DNA from: Pseudohalioglobus sediminis
GTDB lineage: Bacteria > Pseudomonadota > Gammaproteobacteria > Pseudomonadales > Halieaceae
NCBI RefSeq assembly: GCF_008370495.1
Contig: NZ_VTUX01000002.1
Location: forward strand, 512,342 to 576,341
Direction of reading: 5' to 3'
DNA: 64,000 nt
A model generated the notes under the pieces. That model made no database searches, was not told where the DNA came from, and worked only from the letters and a program-made list of their open reading frames with translations. This document shows, piece by piece, positions 22,827-32,127 of the stretch (the stretch's first letter is position 1; each line of letters begins with the position of its first letter). Made by a program: the position numbers and the translations under genes.

Positions 22827-25136
22827 TTAAAACTTGATATCGAGGCGCACGCCCGCCCAGCGGGGCTTGCCAACCGTGCGCTGGAATCCGGTGTAGAAGG
22901 TTTCCAGGTTCTCGATGGCGGAGCTGTATTCTTCGTCGGCAAGGTTTTCGACGAATGCCTGCACGCCCCAGTGCTCGGCGTCATAGCCGACACGGACGTT
23001 CCACAACTCGTAGCTGTCGATGGCCCGCTCGGGTGTGTTGTCGGCGCTGGCGAACTGGTCATCGATAAAGCTGTAATCCACACGCGCCCAGGCCTCGCCC
23101 GCGCCCAGGTCGAACTGGTATTCCAGGCCAGCGGTGAAGGTGTTTTCCGGGGCCAGCGGGATGGTGTTTCCGTTGGCATTAAACAGGGCGCCATTGGTAT
23201 CGATGGCGTTGTCGAACTTGTCGAACTCCGCCTCCAGGTAACCGTAGGCGACATCCAGGGTCAGGCCCTCGGTCAGCAAGGCCTTCACTTCAAGCTCAAC
23301 ACCCTGGGTATGGGCTTCCTCGGCGTTGACCACAATCTGTCGCTGCGTGCGCACATCCTGGCCACGCACCTGCAGGTCACTCCAGTCAAAGTAGAACGCG
23401 GCGGCATTGAACTGCATGCGGCTGTCCCACAACGAGGACTTGAACCCAACCTCGTAGTTCCAACCGGTTTCTTCATCAAAGGTGAGTTCCACCAGGTCCT
23501 GTGACGCATTGAAGCCGCCGACCTTGTAACCCTTGCTGATGGTACCGTAAACGGTCCAGTCCTCTGCCGGGAACCAGGTCAGGTTAAGCCGCGGGCTGAT
23601 GTCGTCAAAGGTTTCGCTGTCACTGATATCTGACACCGGGATAGTAATGGTGGGACGGGTGAGTTCGTAGTACTCCACGTCGTCATAGGTATAGCGCAAT
23701 CCGCCAGAGAGGCTCCACTGCTCGCTGATATCCCAGGTCAGGTCACCAAACACGGCGTAGCTCTTGGTTTGGGAGCCGCGATCCACGTCTTCAAAATTAC
23801 CGACACTGATGCCTGAAGGACCGTTGAAGATAATATCGACCACGTCGCCGGGCAGGCCGAACTCGAGGATACCCAGCACATCCCAGACTGCCAGGTAAGG
23901 GTCGCTCTCCAGGTGGGTAGACAGGTCCGTTTCGTTAGTTTCGTCATCAGCATAAATAAAGCCGACCATCCAGTGCACGCTCTCATTGGCATTGGAGGCC
24001 AGCCTGAACTCCTGGCTGAAGGCTTCCATATCGCTGTCGCGTGACACCGTGAATGCCGGCGCTGAGGAAGCATCGCCCTCACCGGCCATGTCGTAATCAT
24101 TTTTGATGTAACCGGTCACAGAGGTCAGCGTCACGGTATCGAAATCATACTCGATACGAGCGGTCACCATGGCAGTCTCACTGTCCATGCCCCGGCCCAG
24201 GTCGGTCGCGGTATCGGTGTAGTTATCCGGGTAAAACGGCACCTCCTGCAGTGGCCAGGGATCGAGGCCGAAGGTCGGGAACAGGAAACCGCCCTCTTCC
24301 ACCACCAAACCAGGGATCTCACCGAGAATGCCGGTGGGCACCATGGCCGGGTAATCCTGCTGCATCTCCGACCAGGATACGCTGAAATCCGCGACCAGGG
24401 CGCTGTTCGGCTCCCAGCGTAACGCCGCCCTTATGCCCTGGTTTTCCTCGGCGTTGGAAGCGTCTGAGGGGCCCTTGTTGTCAATGTAGCCATCGTTCTC
24501 GTCATAGTAGGCGGCGCCACGCAGCGCCAAGGTATCGCCCAGTGGCACATTGCCGGTGGCCTTGGCCAGGTAGTGACCGTATTCGCCCGCTTCCAGGGTA
24601 ACTTTACCGAAGGCTTCGTTCACGTCCGGCTTCGCGGTGGTGATATTGATGGCCCCGCCCATGGTATTGCGTCCAAAAAAAGTACCCTGGGGGCCGCGCA
24701 GCACCTCGATCCGCTCGATATCCAGCAGGCTGGTATCGGCAGTGCGCGAGGTGCCGTTGGTCAATACGTTTGGCACCACGTTGAACTCATCCACATAGAT
24801 ACCGACGGCGCTGGCCTGACCGCCGATGTTGGTCACCCCACGGATACCGAACTTGGTATCGGCGCGGTTACCGCGCTGCTGGAAGCCCACGTTCGGGGTT
24901 TTGATGGCATAGCCGCTGAAGTCACTGATACCGGCGCGGTCGATGACATCCTCGGTGAAGGCGGTGACGCTGACAGGAACGTCCTGCAGCGATTGCTCGC
25001 GTTTCTGCGCTGTAACTACCACCTCTTCCAGCGCCAGCGGCGCATCAGACTGGGCTGCCACCTGGGCTGACGCGGCTGCGGCAACGGCCAGGCAAAGTGT
25101 TTTCAGGCTGAAACGATTCGGAGAGAGTGCACTCAT
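22827..25136 (-). CDS. TonB-dependent outer-membrane receptor
   Basis: 769 residues from the ATG at 25136. A signal peptide (LCLAVAAAASAQVAAQ, cleavage near residue 28) is followed by a TonB-box-like EEVVVTAQKR, the plug domain with RGVTNIGG, IERIEVLRGPQGTFFGRNTMGGAINI, and a long beta barrel with the C-terminal terminal-Phe strand WAGVRLDIKF. This form is typical of marine CirA/FyuA-like receptors for diverse organic compounds, not only siderophores. First gene of a three-gene operon with a PLP decarboxylase and an MFS carrier. An in-frame upstream ATG at 25190 lacks a fitting signal peptide. Confidence 0.94.
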   Translation of the reverse strand: MSALSPNRFSLKTLCLAVAAAASAQVAAQSDAPLALEEVVVTAQKREQSLQDVPVSVTAFTEDVIDRAGISDFSGYAIKTPNVGFQQRGNRADTKFGIRGVTNIGGQASAVGIYVDEFNVVPNVLTNGTSRTADTSLLDIERIEVLRGPQGTFFGRNTMGGAINITTAKPDVNEAFGKVTLEAGEYGHYLAKATGNVPLGDTLALRGAAYYDENDGYIDNKGPSDASNAEENQGIRAALRWEPNSALVADFSVSWSEMQQDYPAMVPTGILGEIPGLVVEEGGFLFPTFGLDPWPLQEVPFYPDNYTDTATDLGRGMDSETAMVTARIEYDFDTVTLTSVTGYIKNDYDMAGEGDASSAPAFTVSRDSDMEAFSQEFRLASNANESVHWMVGFIYADDETNETDLSTHLESDPYLAVWDVLGILEFGLPGDVVDIIFNGPSGISVGNFEDVDRGSQTKSYAVFGDLTWDISEQWSLSGGLRYTYDDVEYYELTRPTITIPVSDISDSETFDDISPRLNLTWFPAEDWTVYGTISKGYKVGGFNASQDLVELTFDEETGWNYEVGFKSSLWDSRMQFNAAAFYFDWSDLQVRGQDVRTQRQIVVNAEEAHTQGVELEVKALLTEGLTLDVAYGYLEAEFDKFDNAIDTNGALFNANGNTIPLAPENTFTAGLEYQFDLGAGEAWARVDYSFIDDQFASADNTPERAIDSYELWNVRVGYDAEHWGVQAFVENLADEEYSSAIENLETFYTGFQRTVGKPRWAGVRLDIKF

Positions 25137-25188
25137 GGTGGGGGCCTCTGTTGTTATGGATATCAATTGCCAGACCCGTATTTTGCAC

Positions 25189-25200
25189 ATTTGTACAAAT
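25189..25200. promoter_or_regulatory. Perfect palindrome upstream of the TonB receptor
   Basis: ATTTGTACAAAT, a perfect 12-base palindrome, 53-64 bases before the receptor start codon, in the only A+T-rich part of the gap. It lies where an operator would overlap the promoter. The binding protein is unknown. Confidence 0.45.
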
Positions 25201-25431
25201 TACTCAATACACCGGAAGCGAAAATCCTGCCGCTGCGGCAACTTTCTGCATCGATAGACCTGGTTTTCGGGCGCAAAGCCGCAGCAGTCCCTGGGCGGAC
25301 TTGCCCGCTGGTTCCAGCCACACGGAGTTGTATTGACCGGGACAGACTCGACCGGCTATTGAAAGAATGCGCGGATTGATCGCGTGAAGAGGCCGTTCAG
25401 CGATCGGCCTGCAGCCGGGAAAGCATAGCGC

Positions 25432-27162
25432 CTAGCGGCTGGGAACGATGTGTTCCACGACAAGTTGTACACTGCTGCGCCCACGATACTCGTTGACGTC
25501 GAGACGATAGGCGAGCTGCAGCTGTGTAGCCGAGGGATCGGGCCATCGCTGCAGGTCCACGTTGAAGGCGATGGCATCGAGCAACTCACCACTGCCGGGA
25601 GCGGAAAGCACCAGCTTCAGGTGTTTTTCTCCTACCAGCCTCTGGTGCACCACGTCGAATACGCCATCGAAAACCGGTTCCGGGAAGTGCTGACCCCACG
25701 GGCCCGCATAGCGCAGCGTGGTCGCCGTCTCCAGGGACAGGTCCCGGGGTGACAGCTCCCCGTCGGACTCAACCACGGCCTGCAGGTGCACATCGCGGGC
25801 GTGGCGCTCCACCTCCTCGGTGAAAGCCCGCTGAAAGTCCGCGTACGCCTTGCGGGGTAGTGTCAGGCCTGCCGCCATGGCATGGCCGCCAAACTTGAGG
25901 ATCATACCCGGGTGGCGCGTGGCCACGGCGTCGAGTATGTCGCGGATGTGAATGCCGGGGATGGAACGCGCCGAGCCCTTGATCTCCCCGGGGTCGCCAT
26001 CAGCGAACGCAATCGTCGGCCGGTGCAAGCGGTCCTTGATGCGCGAGGCGAGAATCCCGATCACCCCCTGGTGCCAGTCAGCCTGGTACAGGGTCATGGC
26101 GATCGGCGCCGCATCGGCCGCGACTGACAGGTCGTCGAGCAGTCGCAGGGCCTGATCCTGCATGTCTGCTTCTATGATGCGGCGGTCCTGGTTCTTCTGG
26201 TGCAGTGCCGCCGCCAGTTCACGCGCTGCAGACCAGTCTTCCTGCAGCAGGCATTCAATACCCAGCGAAATATCATCCAGCCGGCCCGCCGCGTTGATAC
26301 GCGGGCCCACGGCAAAGCCGAGGTCAGAGGCGACAACCGACTGGCTAGACCTGGACGCCACTTCCAGCAGCGCCATGATACCCGGCCGCGCCTGCCCCTG
26401 GCGTATGCGCTGCAGGCCGGCTGCCACCAGTATGCGGTTGTTCCGGTCCAGCGGCACCACGTCCGCCACCGTACCCAGTGCGACCAGGTCGGTGAACTGC
26501 CCGAGGTTGGGTGCCTCGCGCTCCCTGAACCAGCCGCGCTCCCGCAGTTCTGACCTCAACGCCAGCATGATGTAGAAGATCACCCCCACGCCGGCGAGAT
26601 TCTTGCTCGGAAAAGTGCAGCCGTCCTGGTTGGGGTTAACGATGACATCTGCCTGCGGCAGCGTCTGGCCGGCCAGGTGATGATCGGTGATCACCGTGGT
26701 AATGCCTGCGTCGCGTGCTGCCGCCACGCCATCGATGCTGGAGATGCCGTTGTCTACCGTCACGATGAGTTCCGGAGAGCCCTGCGCCAGCGCCAGCTCG
26801 ACAATTTCCGGCGTCAGGCCGTAGCCGTACTCGAAGCGGTTGGGCACCAGGTAGCCCACATTTTTGGCACCGAAGGCACGCAGCGCGGCCACGGCCAACG
26901 CGGTACTGGTGGCGCCGTCTGCGTCGTAGTCACCAACAATGAGGATGTGCCGGTCGGCGGCTATCGCGTCCGCCAGCACAGCGGCCGCTCGATCAGCGTG
27001 CAACAGTCTTTCAGGGCGCAACAGCTGCCCCAGCCCCAGTTCAAGGTCGGCAGGGTCTGCCACGCCGCGCGCAGCGTAGACGCGAGCCAGCAGTGGATGT
27101 AGCGGCGTATCCTGCCAGGCAGCGGGTGGGTCAACCGCGCGCCTGCGAATGGTTTTCTCCAC
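25432..27162 (-). CDS. recJ: Single-stranded-DNA-specific exonuclease RecJ
   Basis: 5'-3' exonuclease of recombination and mismatch repair. A GTG at 27162, preceded by TGAGGAG nine bases upstream, gives 576 residues, almost exactly the E. coli length. DHH-domain motifs are present: GDYDADGATST, TVDNGISS, ITDHHLAGQTLP, LAGVGVIFY, LVALGTVADVVPL, and the DHHA1 motif KFGGHAMAAGLTL. The thrC stop overlaps the ribosome binding site, so the two are coupled. Longer in-frame starts lie inside thrC and are rejected. Confidence 0.95.
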   Translation of the reverse strand: MEKTIRRRAVDPPAAWQDTPLHPLLARVYAARGVADPADLELGLGQLLRPERLLHADRAAAVLADAIAADRHILIVGDYDADGATSTALAVAALRAFGAKNVGYLVPNRFEYGYGLTPEIVELALAQGSPELIVTVDNGISSIDGVAAARDAGITTVITDHHLAGQTLPQADVIVNPNQDGCTFPSKNLAGVGVIFYIMLALRSELRERGWFREREAPNLGQFTDLVALGTVADVVPLDRNNRILVAAGLQRIRQGQARPGIMALLEVASRSSQSVVASDLGFAVGPRINAAGRLDDISLGIECLLQEDWSAARELAAALHQKNQDRRIIEADMQDQALRLLDDLSVAADAAPIAMTLYQADWHQGVIGILASRIKDRLHRPTIAFADGDPGEIKGSARSIPGIHIRDILDAVATRHPGMILKFGGHAMAAGLTLPRKAYADFQRAFTEEVERHARDVHLQAVVESDGELSPRDLSLETATTLRYAGPWGQHFPEPVFDGVFDVVHQRLVGEKHLKLVLSAPGSGELLDAIAFNVDLQRWPDPSATQLQLAYRLDVNEYRGRSSVQLVVEHIVPSR

Positions 27163-27175
27163 GCCGGGAATCTCC

Positions 27176-28573
27176 TCAGGCGTTGATATTGCCCGCCATA
27201 AAGGCCTGCACCGCTGCCAGTTCATTGGGCAGCACTTCACAGCGCTCGGGGCGCTCAAACAGGTCACGCAGATGGTGTGGCAGGCTGGGCGCCTCGTCGA
27301 GGCCCGCCTGCTTCACCGCGTCCGGGAACTTTGCGGGGTGGGCGGTAGCCAGGGTGACGACGGGCACACTCGCAGGCAGGTCACAATCCAGGGCCGCTTT
27401 CACGCCGATGGCGCTGTGCGGGTCGAGCATATACTCGCAACGATCCCAGGTGGCCGCGATCTGCTCGCGGGTTTCGTCATCGCTGACACGACAGCTGGAG
27501 AACAGCGTCTTCGCTCGATCCATCGCCGCAGCAGAGAAACTGATGTCGCCCGCATCGAAACGCGACATCAGGTCGCCTATCGCTGCGCCGTCGCGCTGGT
27601 AGAGATCGAACAGCAAGCGTTCGAAGTTTGATGACACGGTAATATCCATGCTCGGTGACAGCGTGTGCTCCAGTGACTGCCTGCCGTAGGTGCCGCTGGT
27701 CAGCACCCGGTGCAAGACATCATTGCTGTTGGTGGCGATGATCAGCCGCTCTATCGGCAAGCCCATCTGCTGCGCCAGGTAACCGGCAAAAATATCGCCG
27801 AAGTTCCCGGTGGGTACGGAAAACGCCATCTTGCGGGCCGGCGCGCCCAGGGCCACGGCGGCGTAGAAGTAGTACACGATCTGCGCCATGATGCGCGCCC
27901 AGTTGATCGAATTGACCGCCACCAGGCGACGGTCGGCTGGCAGGAAGCCGCGATCGTTGAAGCTGGACTTGACCATCGCCTGGCAATCATCGAAGTTGCC
28001 CTGCACCGCCAGGTTGTGGATGTTGTCGCCGACGACAGTTGTCATCTGCTTGCGCTGCACATCGGACACCCGGCCGTGCGGGTGCAGGATGAAGATATCG
28101 ATATTGTTGCAGCGCTTGCAGCCTTCGATAGCGGCCGATCCGGTGTCACCGGAAGTTGCACCCATGATCACGACTTTCTGGTGTTTGCGCTCGAGCACGT
28201 AATCCAGCAGGCGCCCGAGCAATTGCAGGGCGAAATCCTTGAACGCCAGCGTGGGCCCGTGAAACAGCTCAAGCACCCACTGGTTGTGATCGAGTTGCAC
28301 CAGCGGCGCCACGGCGTCATGCCGAAACTCGGCGTAGGTGGATTGCAGTATGGCTTCTAGATCGGCCTCCGGGATGCAATCGGATACAAACGGCGCGATG
28401 ATTTTCTGCGCCAGTTGCGGATAATCCAGCTCTGCCATCTGCTCGATGTCTGCAGCGCTGAATTGCGGTAATGTCTCGGGCACATAAAGTCCGCCGTCGG
28501 CGGCGAGCCCCGTGAGCAAGACGTCTTCAAAGTTGAGTGCCGGGGCCTGGCCCCGCGTGCTGATGTACTTCAC
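27176..28573 (-). CDS. thrC: Threonine synthase
   Basis: Converts O-phosphohomoserine to threonine with PLP. The GTG at 28573 gives VKYISTRGQAPALNFED, the usual ThrC start, and 465 residues. The PLP lysine lies in PTLAFKDFALQLLGR; the phosphate-binding GATSGDTGSAAIEG and SVPTGNFGDIFAGYLA follow, then SPSMDITVSSNFERLLFDL. The frame is open 26 codons upstream into hom but lacks homology. Ten bases separate it from hom. Confidence 0.96.
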   Translation of the reverse strand: MKYISTRGQAPALNFEDVLLTGLAADGGLYVPETLPQFSAADIEQMAELDYPQLAQKIIAPFVSDCIPEADLEAILQSTYAEFRHDAVAPLVQLDHNQWVLELFHGPTLAFKDFALQLLGRLLDYVLERKHQKVVIMGATSGDTGSAAIEGCKRCNNIDIFILHPHGRVSDVQRKQMTTVVGDNIHNLAVQGNFDDCQAMVKSSFNDRGFLPADRRLVAVNSINWARIMAQIVYYFYAAVALGAPARKMAFSVPTGNFGDIFAGYLAQQMGLPIERLIIATNSNDVLHRVLTSGTYGRQSLEHTLSPSMDITVSSNFERLLFDLYQRDGAAIGDLMSRFDAGDISFSAAAMDRAKTLFSSCRVSDDETREQIAATWDRCEYMLDPHSAIGVKAALDCDLPASVPVVTLATAHPAKFPDAVKQAGLDEAPSLPHHLRDLFERPERCEVLPNELAAVQAFMAGNINA

Positions 28574-28583
28574 TGCTTGTTTC

Positions 28584-29897
28584 CTACCCGTCCAGTACTT
28601 CCACCCGAATACGGGCGATTTCACTGGAGATCGACTCCAGCGATTCAATGGCGCTGACTGCTTTTTCCATGCGTCCCTGCGCGGCGCTGTTGGTGAGCAC
28701 GATCAGGGGAACCCTGGTCTCTCCCTCCGCCGGGGCTTTCTGGATCAGTGCTTCGATACTGATCCCCTGCTCGCTGAAAATCGACGCAATTTGAGACAGC
28801 ACGCCCGGTTTGTCCTCCGCCACCATGCGCAGGTACCAGGGCGTCACCACATCTGCCATGGGCACGATGGGGACTTCAGCCAGGCAGGCGCTGGCGACAC
28901 CGAGAGCGGGCACCCGACAGGCCTGGCCCACAGATATCTCACGCGCCAGATCGACAATATCCGCTACCACGGCCGAGGCAGTGGGTTCGGCGCCGGCGCC
29001 GGCGCCATAGTACAGGGTGGGCCCTACGGCATCGCCCTCGACCAGCACCGCGTTCTTCACGCCATTGACATTGGCCAGCAAGCGCTGCTCCGGGATCAGC
29101 GTGGGATGCACACGCAGTTCCACACCCGCTCCATTGCACTTGGCCACCCCGAGGTGCTTGATACGGTAACCGAGCTCCTCGGCGTATTCCACGTCCTGCG
29201 GGGTCAGGCGCGTGATGCCCTCGGTGTAGACGGAGCTGAAACGCAAAGGCATGCCAAACGCCAGCGAGGCGAGGATCACCAGCTTGTGCGCCGCATCGAT
29301 GCCCTCGACATCAAAAGTGGGGTCGGCTTCCGCATAACCCAGTGCCTGCGCCTCGGCCAGCACATCGGCGAAATCACGACCTTTGTCGCGCATTTCGCTG
29401 AGGATAAAATTGCCGGTGCCGTTGATGATTCCCGCCAGCCACTCGATGCGATTCCCCGAGAGCCCCTCTCGCAGCGCCTTGATAATGGGAATGCCACCAG
29501 CCACTGCCGCTTCGTAGCGGATCACCACCTGGTTCGCCTCGGCCAGGGCAAACAGCTCGTTGCCAAATTCAGCGATCAGGGCCTTGTTGGCGGTGACCAC
29601 GTGCTTGCCATTGCGCAGGGCCAGCTCTACCAGCTCCCGGGCAACGGTGGTGCCGCCAATGAGCTCCACCAGGACATCGATCTCCGGGTCCTGGGCCACC
29701 GCGAAAATATCACGACTGACCTGAACCCCTTCCAGGTCGCAGTCCGGATGATCGCGCCGTGCGCCCACGTGCACCACGTCGACGGCACTCTGGGCCCTGG
29801 CGCGGATCAGGTCCGCGTTGCGCTGGAGCACATTAAAGGTACCGCTGCCCACGGTACCGAGGCCGCATATTCCCACTTTTACTGCTGCTGAGCTCAT
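28584..29897 (-). CDS. hom: Homoserine dehydrogenase
   Basis: Reduces aspartate semialdehyde to homoserine on the threonine/methionine branch. 437 residues with the Rossmann motif GICGLGTVGSGTFNVL, the catalytic-domain segments VAGGIPIIKALREGLSGN, LAGIINGTGNFILSEM and AEADPTFDVEGIDAAHKLVILA, and a C-terminal ACT domain starting near residue 350 (RMVAEDKPGVLSQIASIFSEQGISIEAL) for feedback by threonine. It is monofunctional, without an aspartokinase domain. Confidence 0.96.
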   Translation of the reverse strand: MSSAAVKVGICGLGTVGSGTFNVLQRNADLIRARAQSAVDVVHVGARRDHPDCDLEGVQVSRDIFAVAQDPEIDVLVELIGGTTVARELVELALRNGKHVVTANKALIAEFGNELFALAEANQVVIRYEAAVAGGIPIIKALREGLSGNRIEWLAGIINGTGNFILSEMRDKGRDFADVLAEAQALGYAEADPTFDVEGIDAAHKLVILASLAFGMPLRFSSVYTEGITRLTPQDVEYAEELGYRIKHLGVAKCNGAGVELRVHPTLIPEQRLLANVNGVKNAVLVEGDAVGPTLYYGAGAGAEPTASAVVADIVDLAREISVGQACRVPALGVASACLAEVPIVPMADVVTPWYLRMVAEDKPGVLSQIASIFSEQGISIEALIQKAPAEGETRVPLIVLTNSAAQGRMEKAVSAIESLESISSEIARIRVEVLDG

Positions 29898-29932
29898 TCT
29901 ATGCCCGTCACTCCCTGCTGGTGGCTCGCGAT

Positions 29933-31123
29933 TCAGGCGAAACCGTCCTGTTTAATCATTTTCTTGATGCTGCGCAGTGCCTGGCGCGTGCGATGCTCAT
30001 TCTCGATCAGGCCGAAGCGCACATAACCCTCGCCATACTCACCAAAGCCAACGCCCGGTGACACCGCAACCTTGGCCTCGCGCAGCAATTTCTTGCTGAA
30101 CTCCAACGAGCCCAGTTCCGCGTAAAACTCGGGAATCTTCGCCCACACAAACATGGTTGCCCGTGGTGGTGTCACTGGCCATCCAGCCTCATTGAGACCG
30201 TGGCACAAGACATCGCGCCGTGAGCGGTACATATTGTTAATTTCCTCGACACAGGCCTGGTCACCCTCGAGCGCCTTGATCGCGGCTACCTGTATCGGCG
30301 TGAACATGCCGTAATCAAGGTATGACTTGATGCGCGCCAGCGCACCGACCAGGGTCTTGTTGCCGCAGCAGAAGCCCACGCGCCAGCCGGGCATATTATA
30401 GCTCTTGGACATGCTGAAGAATTCCACAGCGACGTCCATCGCCCCGTCAACCTGCAGGATCGAGGGTGCCACGTAACCGTCGTAGCACAGGTCCGCATAG
30501 GCCAGGTCCTGGACCACCCAGATCTTGTGCTCGCGAGCGATCGCCACTACCCGCTCGTAAAACTCCAGCTCCACACAGTGTGCGGTAGGGTTGGAGGGAA
30601 AATTGAGTACCAGCATTTTCGGCCGCGGCCAGCTGTTGTGGATGGCCTTTTCCAATTCCACAAAGAACGCGTTCTCGTCCTGACCCATAGGCACATGGCG
30701 AATATCCGCGCCGGAAATGACAAAGCCATAGGGATGTATCGGATAGGACGGGTTGGGCACCAGCACCGCATCGCCCGGCCCGGTGCAAGCCAGCGCCAGG
30801 TGCGCCAGGCCTTCCTTGGAACCGAGTGTGACGATAGCCTCGGTGTCCGGGCAGAGTGTCACGTCGTAGCGCCTCTGGTACCAGTCACAGATGGCCTTGC
30901 GCAACCGCGGTATACCCTTGGACTGCGAGTACCGATGCGTATCACCGCGCTGTGCCGTTTCCACGAGTTTATCGACAATGTGAGCCGGTGTGGGCTGGTC
31001 GGGGTTGCCCATGCCGAAATCGATGATGTCTTCACCGGCCGCCCGCGCGCGCTGCTTCAAATCGCCAATGATGTTGAAAACATAGGGGGGAAGGCGTGAG
31101 ATTCGCCGAAATTGCTCGTCCAC
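29933..31123 (-). CDS. alaC: Alanine-synthesising aminotransferase, AlaC-like
   Basis: 396 residues from a GTG at 31123 that gives [19 protein letters not shown], the AlaC N terminus. Fold-type I class I aminotransferase with [47 protein letters not shown], the PLP lysine in [15 protein letters not shown] and the arginine in YVRFGLIEN. Probably transaminates pyruvate with glutamate. It separates dsbC from hom, which are adjacent in Pseudomonas. Upstream the frame is open for 47 more codons without homology. Confidence 0.88.
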   Translation of the reverse strand: MDEQFRRISRLPPYVFNIIGDLKQRARAAGEDIIDFGMGNPDQPTPAHIVDKLVETAQRGDTHRYSQSKGIPRLRKAICDWYQRRYDVTLCPDTEAIVTLGSKEGLAHLALACTGPGDAVLVPNPSYPIHPYGFVISGADIRHVPMGQDENAFFVELEKAIHNSWPRPKMLVLNFPSNPTAHCVELEFYERVVAIAREHKIWVVQDLAYADLCYDGYVAPSILQVDGAMDVAVEFFSMSKSYNMPGWRVGFCCGNKTLVGALARIKSYLDYGMFTPIQVAAIKALEGDQACVEEINNMYRSRRDVLCHGLNEAGWPVTPPRATMFVWAKIPEFYAELGSLEFSKKLLREAKVAVSPGVGFGEYGEGYVRFGLIENEHRTRQALRSIKKMIKQDGFA

Positions 31124-31293
31124 GGTAGTCGCTCTGTTCCAGGGCCCGCAGGGCCGGGGGGGTGATAGCCAAAAAGGGTGGAAACAGTAAGGTCTATAGG
31201 TGGGGATGTCAACGCGGGGAGCAGGGAAACACCCTGCCCTGGCGGCGGCAGCGGCCGCAACCACTCCCGCGCCGGGGATACACGGAATCGCTT

Positions 31294-32043
31294 TCAGTCG
31301 AGGCCCAGGGTCACCATCAGCTGGTCGGCGCTCTGGTAGCCGGGAATCATCTGTCCGGACTCGGTGACCATGGCCGGCGTGCCCCGCACCCCGAGTTCCT
31401 GCCCGATCTGGTACTGCTCGGCCACAGGGTTGTCGTCACACTGCTTAATCGGCACCGACTCCTTGTTCTTCAGCCGGGTCAACGCGTCCTGCTGGTTCGG
31501 CGCGCACCAGGCACCAACCAGTTGGCGATAACCCTCTGAGTCCACGCCGCCCCTGGGGTAGGCGAGGTAACGCACCTCGATGCCACGCTTGTTCAACTCG
31601 GGTACTTCCTTGTGCAGCTTCTGGCAGTAAAAACAGGTGATATCAGTGAATACACTGATATAGGCGCGCCGCTCGCCCGTGGCGGGAAACACGATCATAT
31701 CTGCCGTGTCGACCTCGGCCAACCTGGCAACCCGCTCTGCATCACGGCGCTTCTCGGCCAGGTTGACATACTGGCCATCGCTGACCTGAAACAGGTCGCC
31801 GAGAATAAAGTACTGACCGTTCCCTGTGGCGTAAACCATGGGACCGGCCTCAAACTGGACCTCATACATGCCGGGAATCTCACTGGTGCTCACGCTACCA
31901 ACCTTCAAACCCATGGCCGGGTTGTCCAGGGCTGCCTTGAGCTTCTCGGTCACGGCCTTGTCCGCTGGAGCGCCTGCAAAGGCGAAAGCGGCCAGTGCCG
32001 TCAGCGTGAATGCCGTGAAGGCTTTAAAGGTCAGATTGAACAT
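31294..32043 (-). CDS. dsbC: Thiol:disulfide interchange protein DsbC
   Basis: Periplasmic disulfide isomerase. 249 residues with a signal peptide (cleavage near AFA-GAP, residue 23), an N-terminal dimerisation domain (about 25-90), a linker helix, and a thioredoxin-fold catalytic domain whose redox site is Cys137-Phe-Tyr-Cys140 in [13 protein letters not shown]; the cis-proline loop is VRGTPAMV. The active-site dipeptide FY differs from the usual GY of E. coli DsbC. Placed between xerD and the hom cluster as in Pseudomonas. Confidence 0.93.
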   Translation of the reverse strand: MFNLTFKAFTAFTLTALAAFAFAGAPADKAVTEKLKAALDNPAMGLKVGSVSTSEIPGMYEVQFEAGPMVYATGNGQYFILGDLFQVSDGQYVNLAEKRRDAERVARLAEVDTADMIVFPATGERRAYISVFTDITCFYCQKLHKEVPELNKRGIEVRYLAYPRGGVDSEGYRQLVGAWCAPNQQDALTRLKNKESVPIKQCDDNPVAEQYQIGQELGVRGTPAMVTESGQMIPGYQSADQLMVTLGLD

Positions 32044-32127
32044 ATTGGTTCCTCGTTTGCGGCAGCGTGTGTCGCCGCCTGTGCTGTAGGTGTCGCCTCT
32101 TTGAGCCGACTTCCGCCGCAGAGTTCC

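Noticed and set aside
28512..29891. 459-codon plus-strand frame opposite hom
   Set aside because: Antisense to a complete homoserine dehydrogenase with ACT domain; no homology seen.
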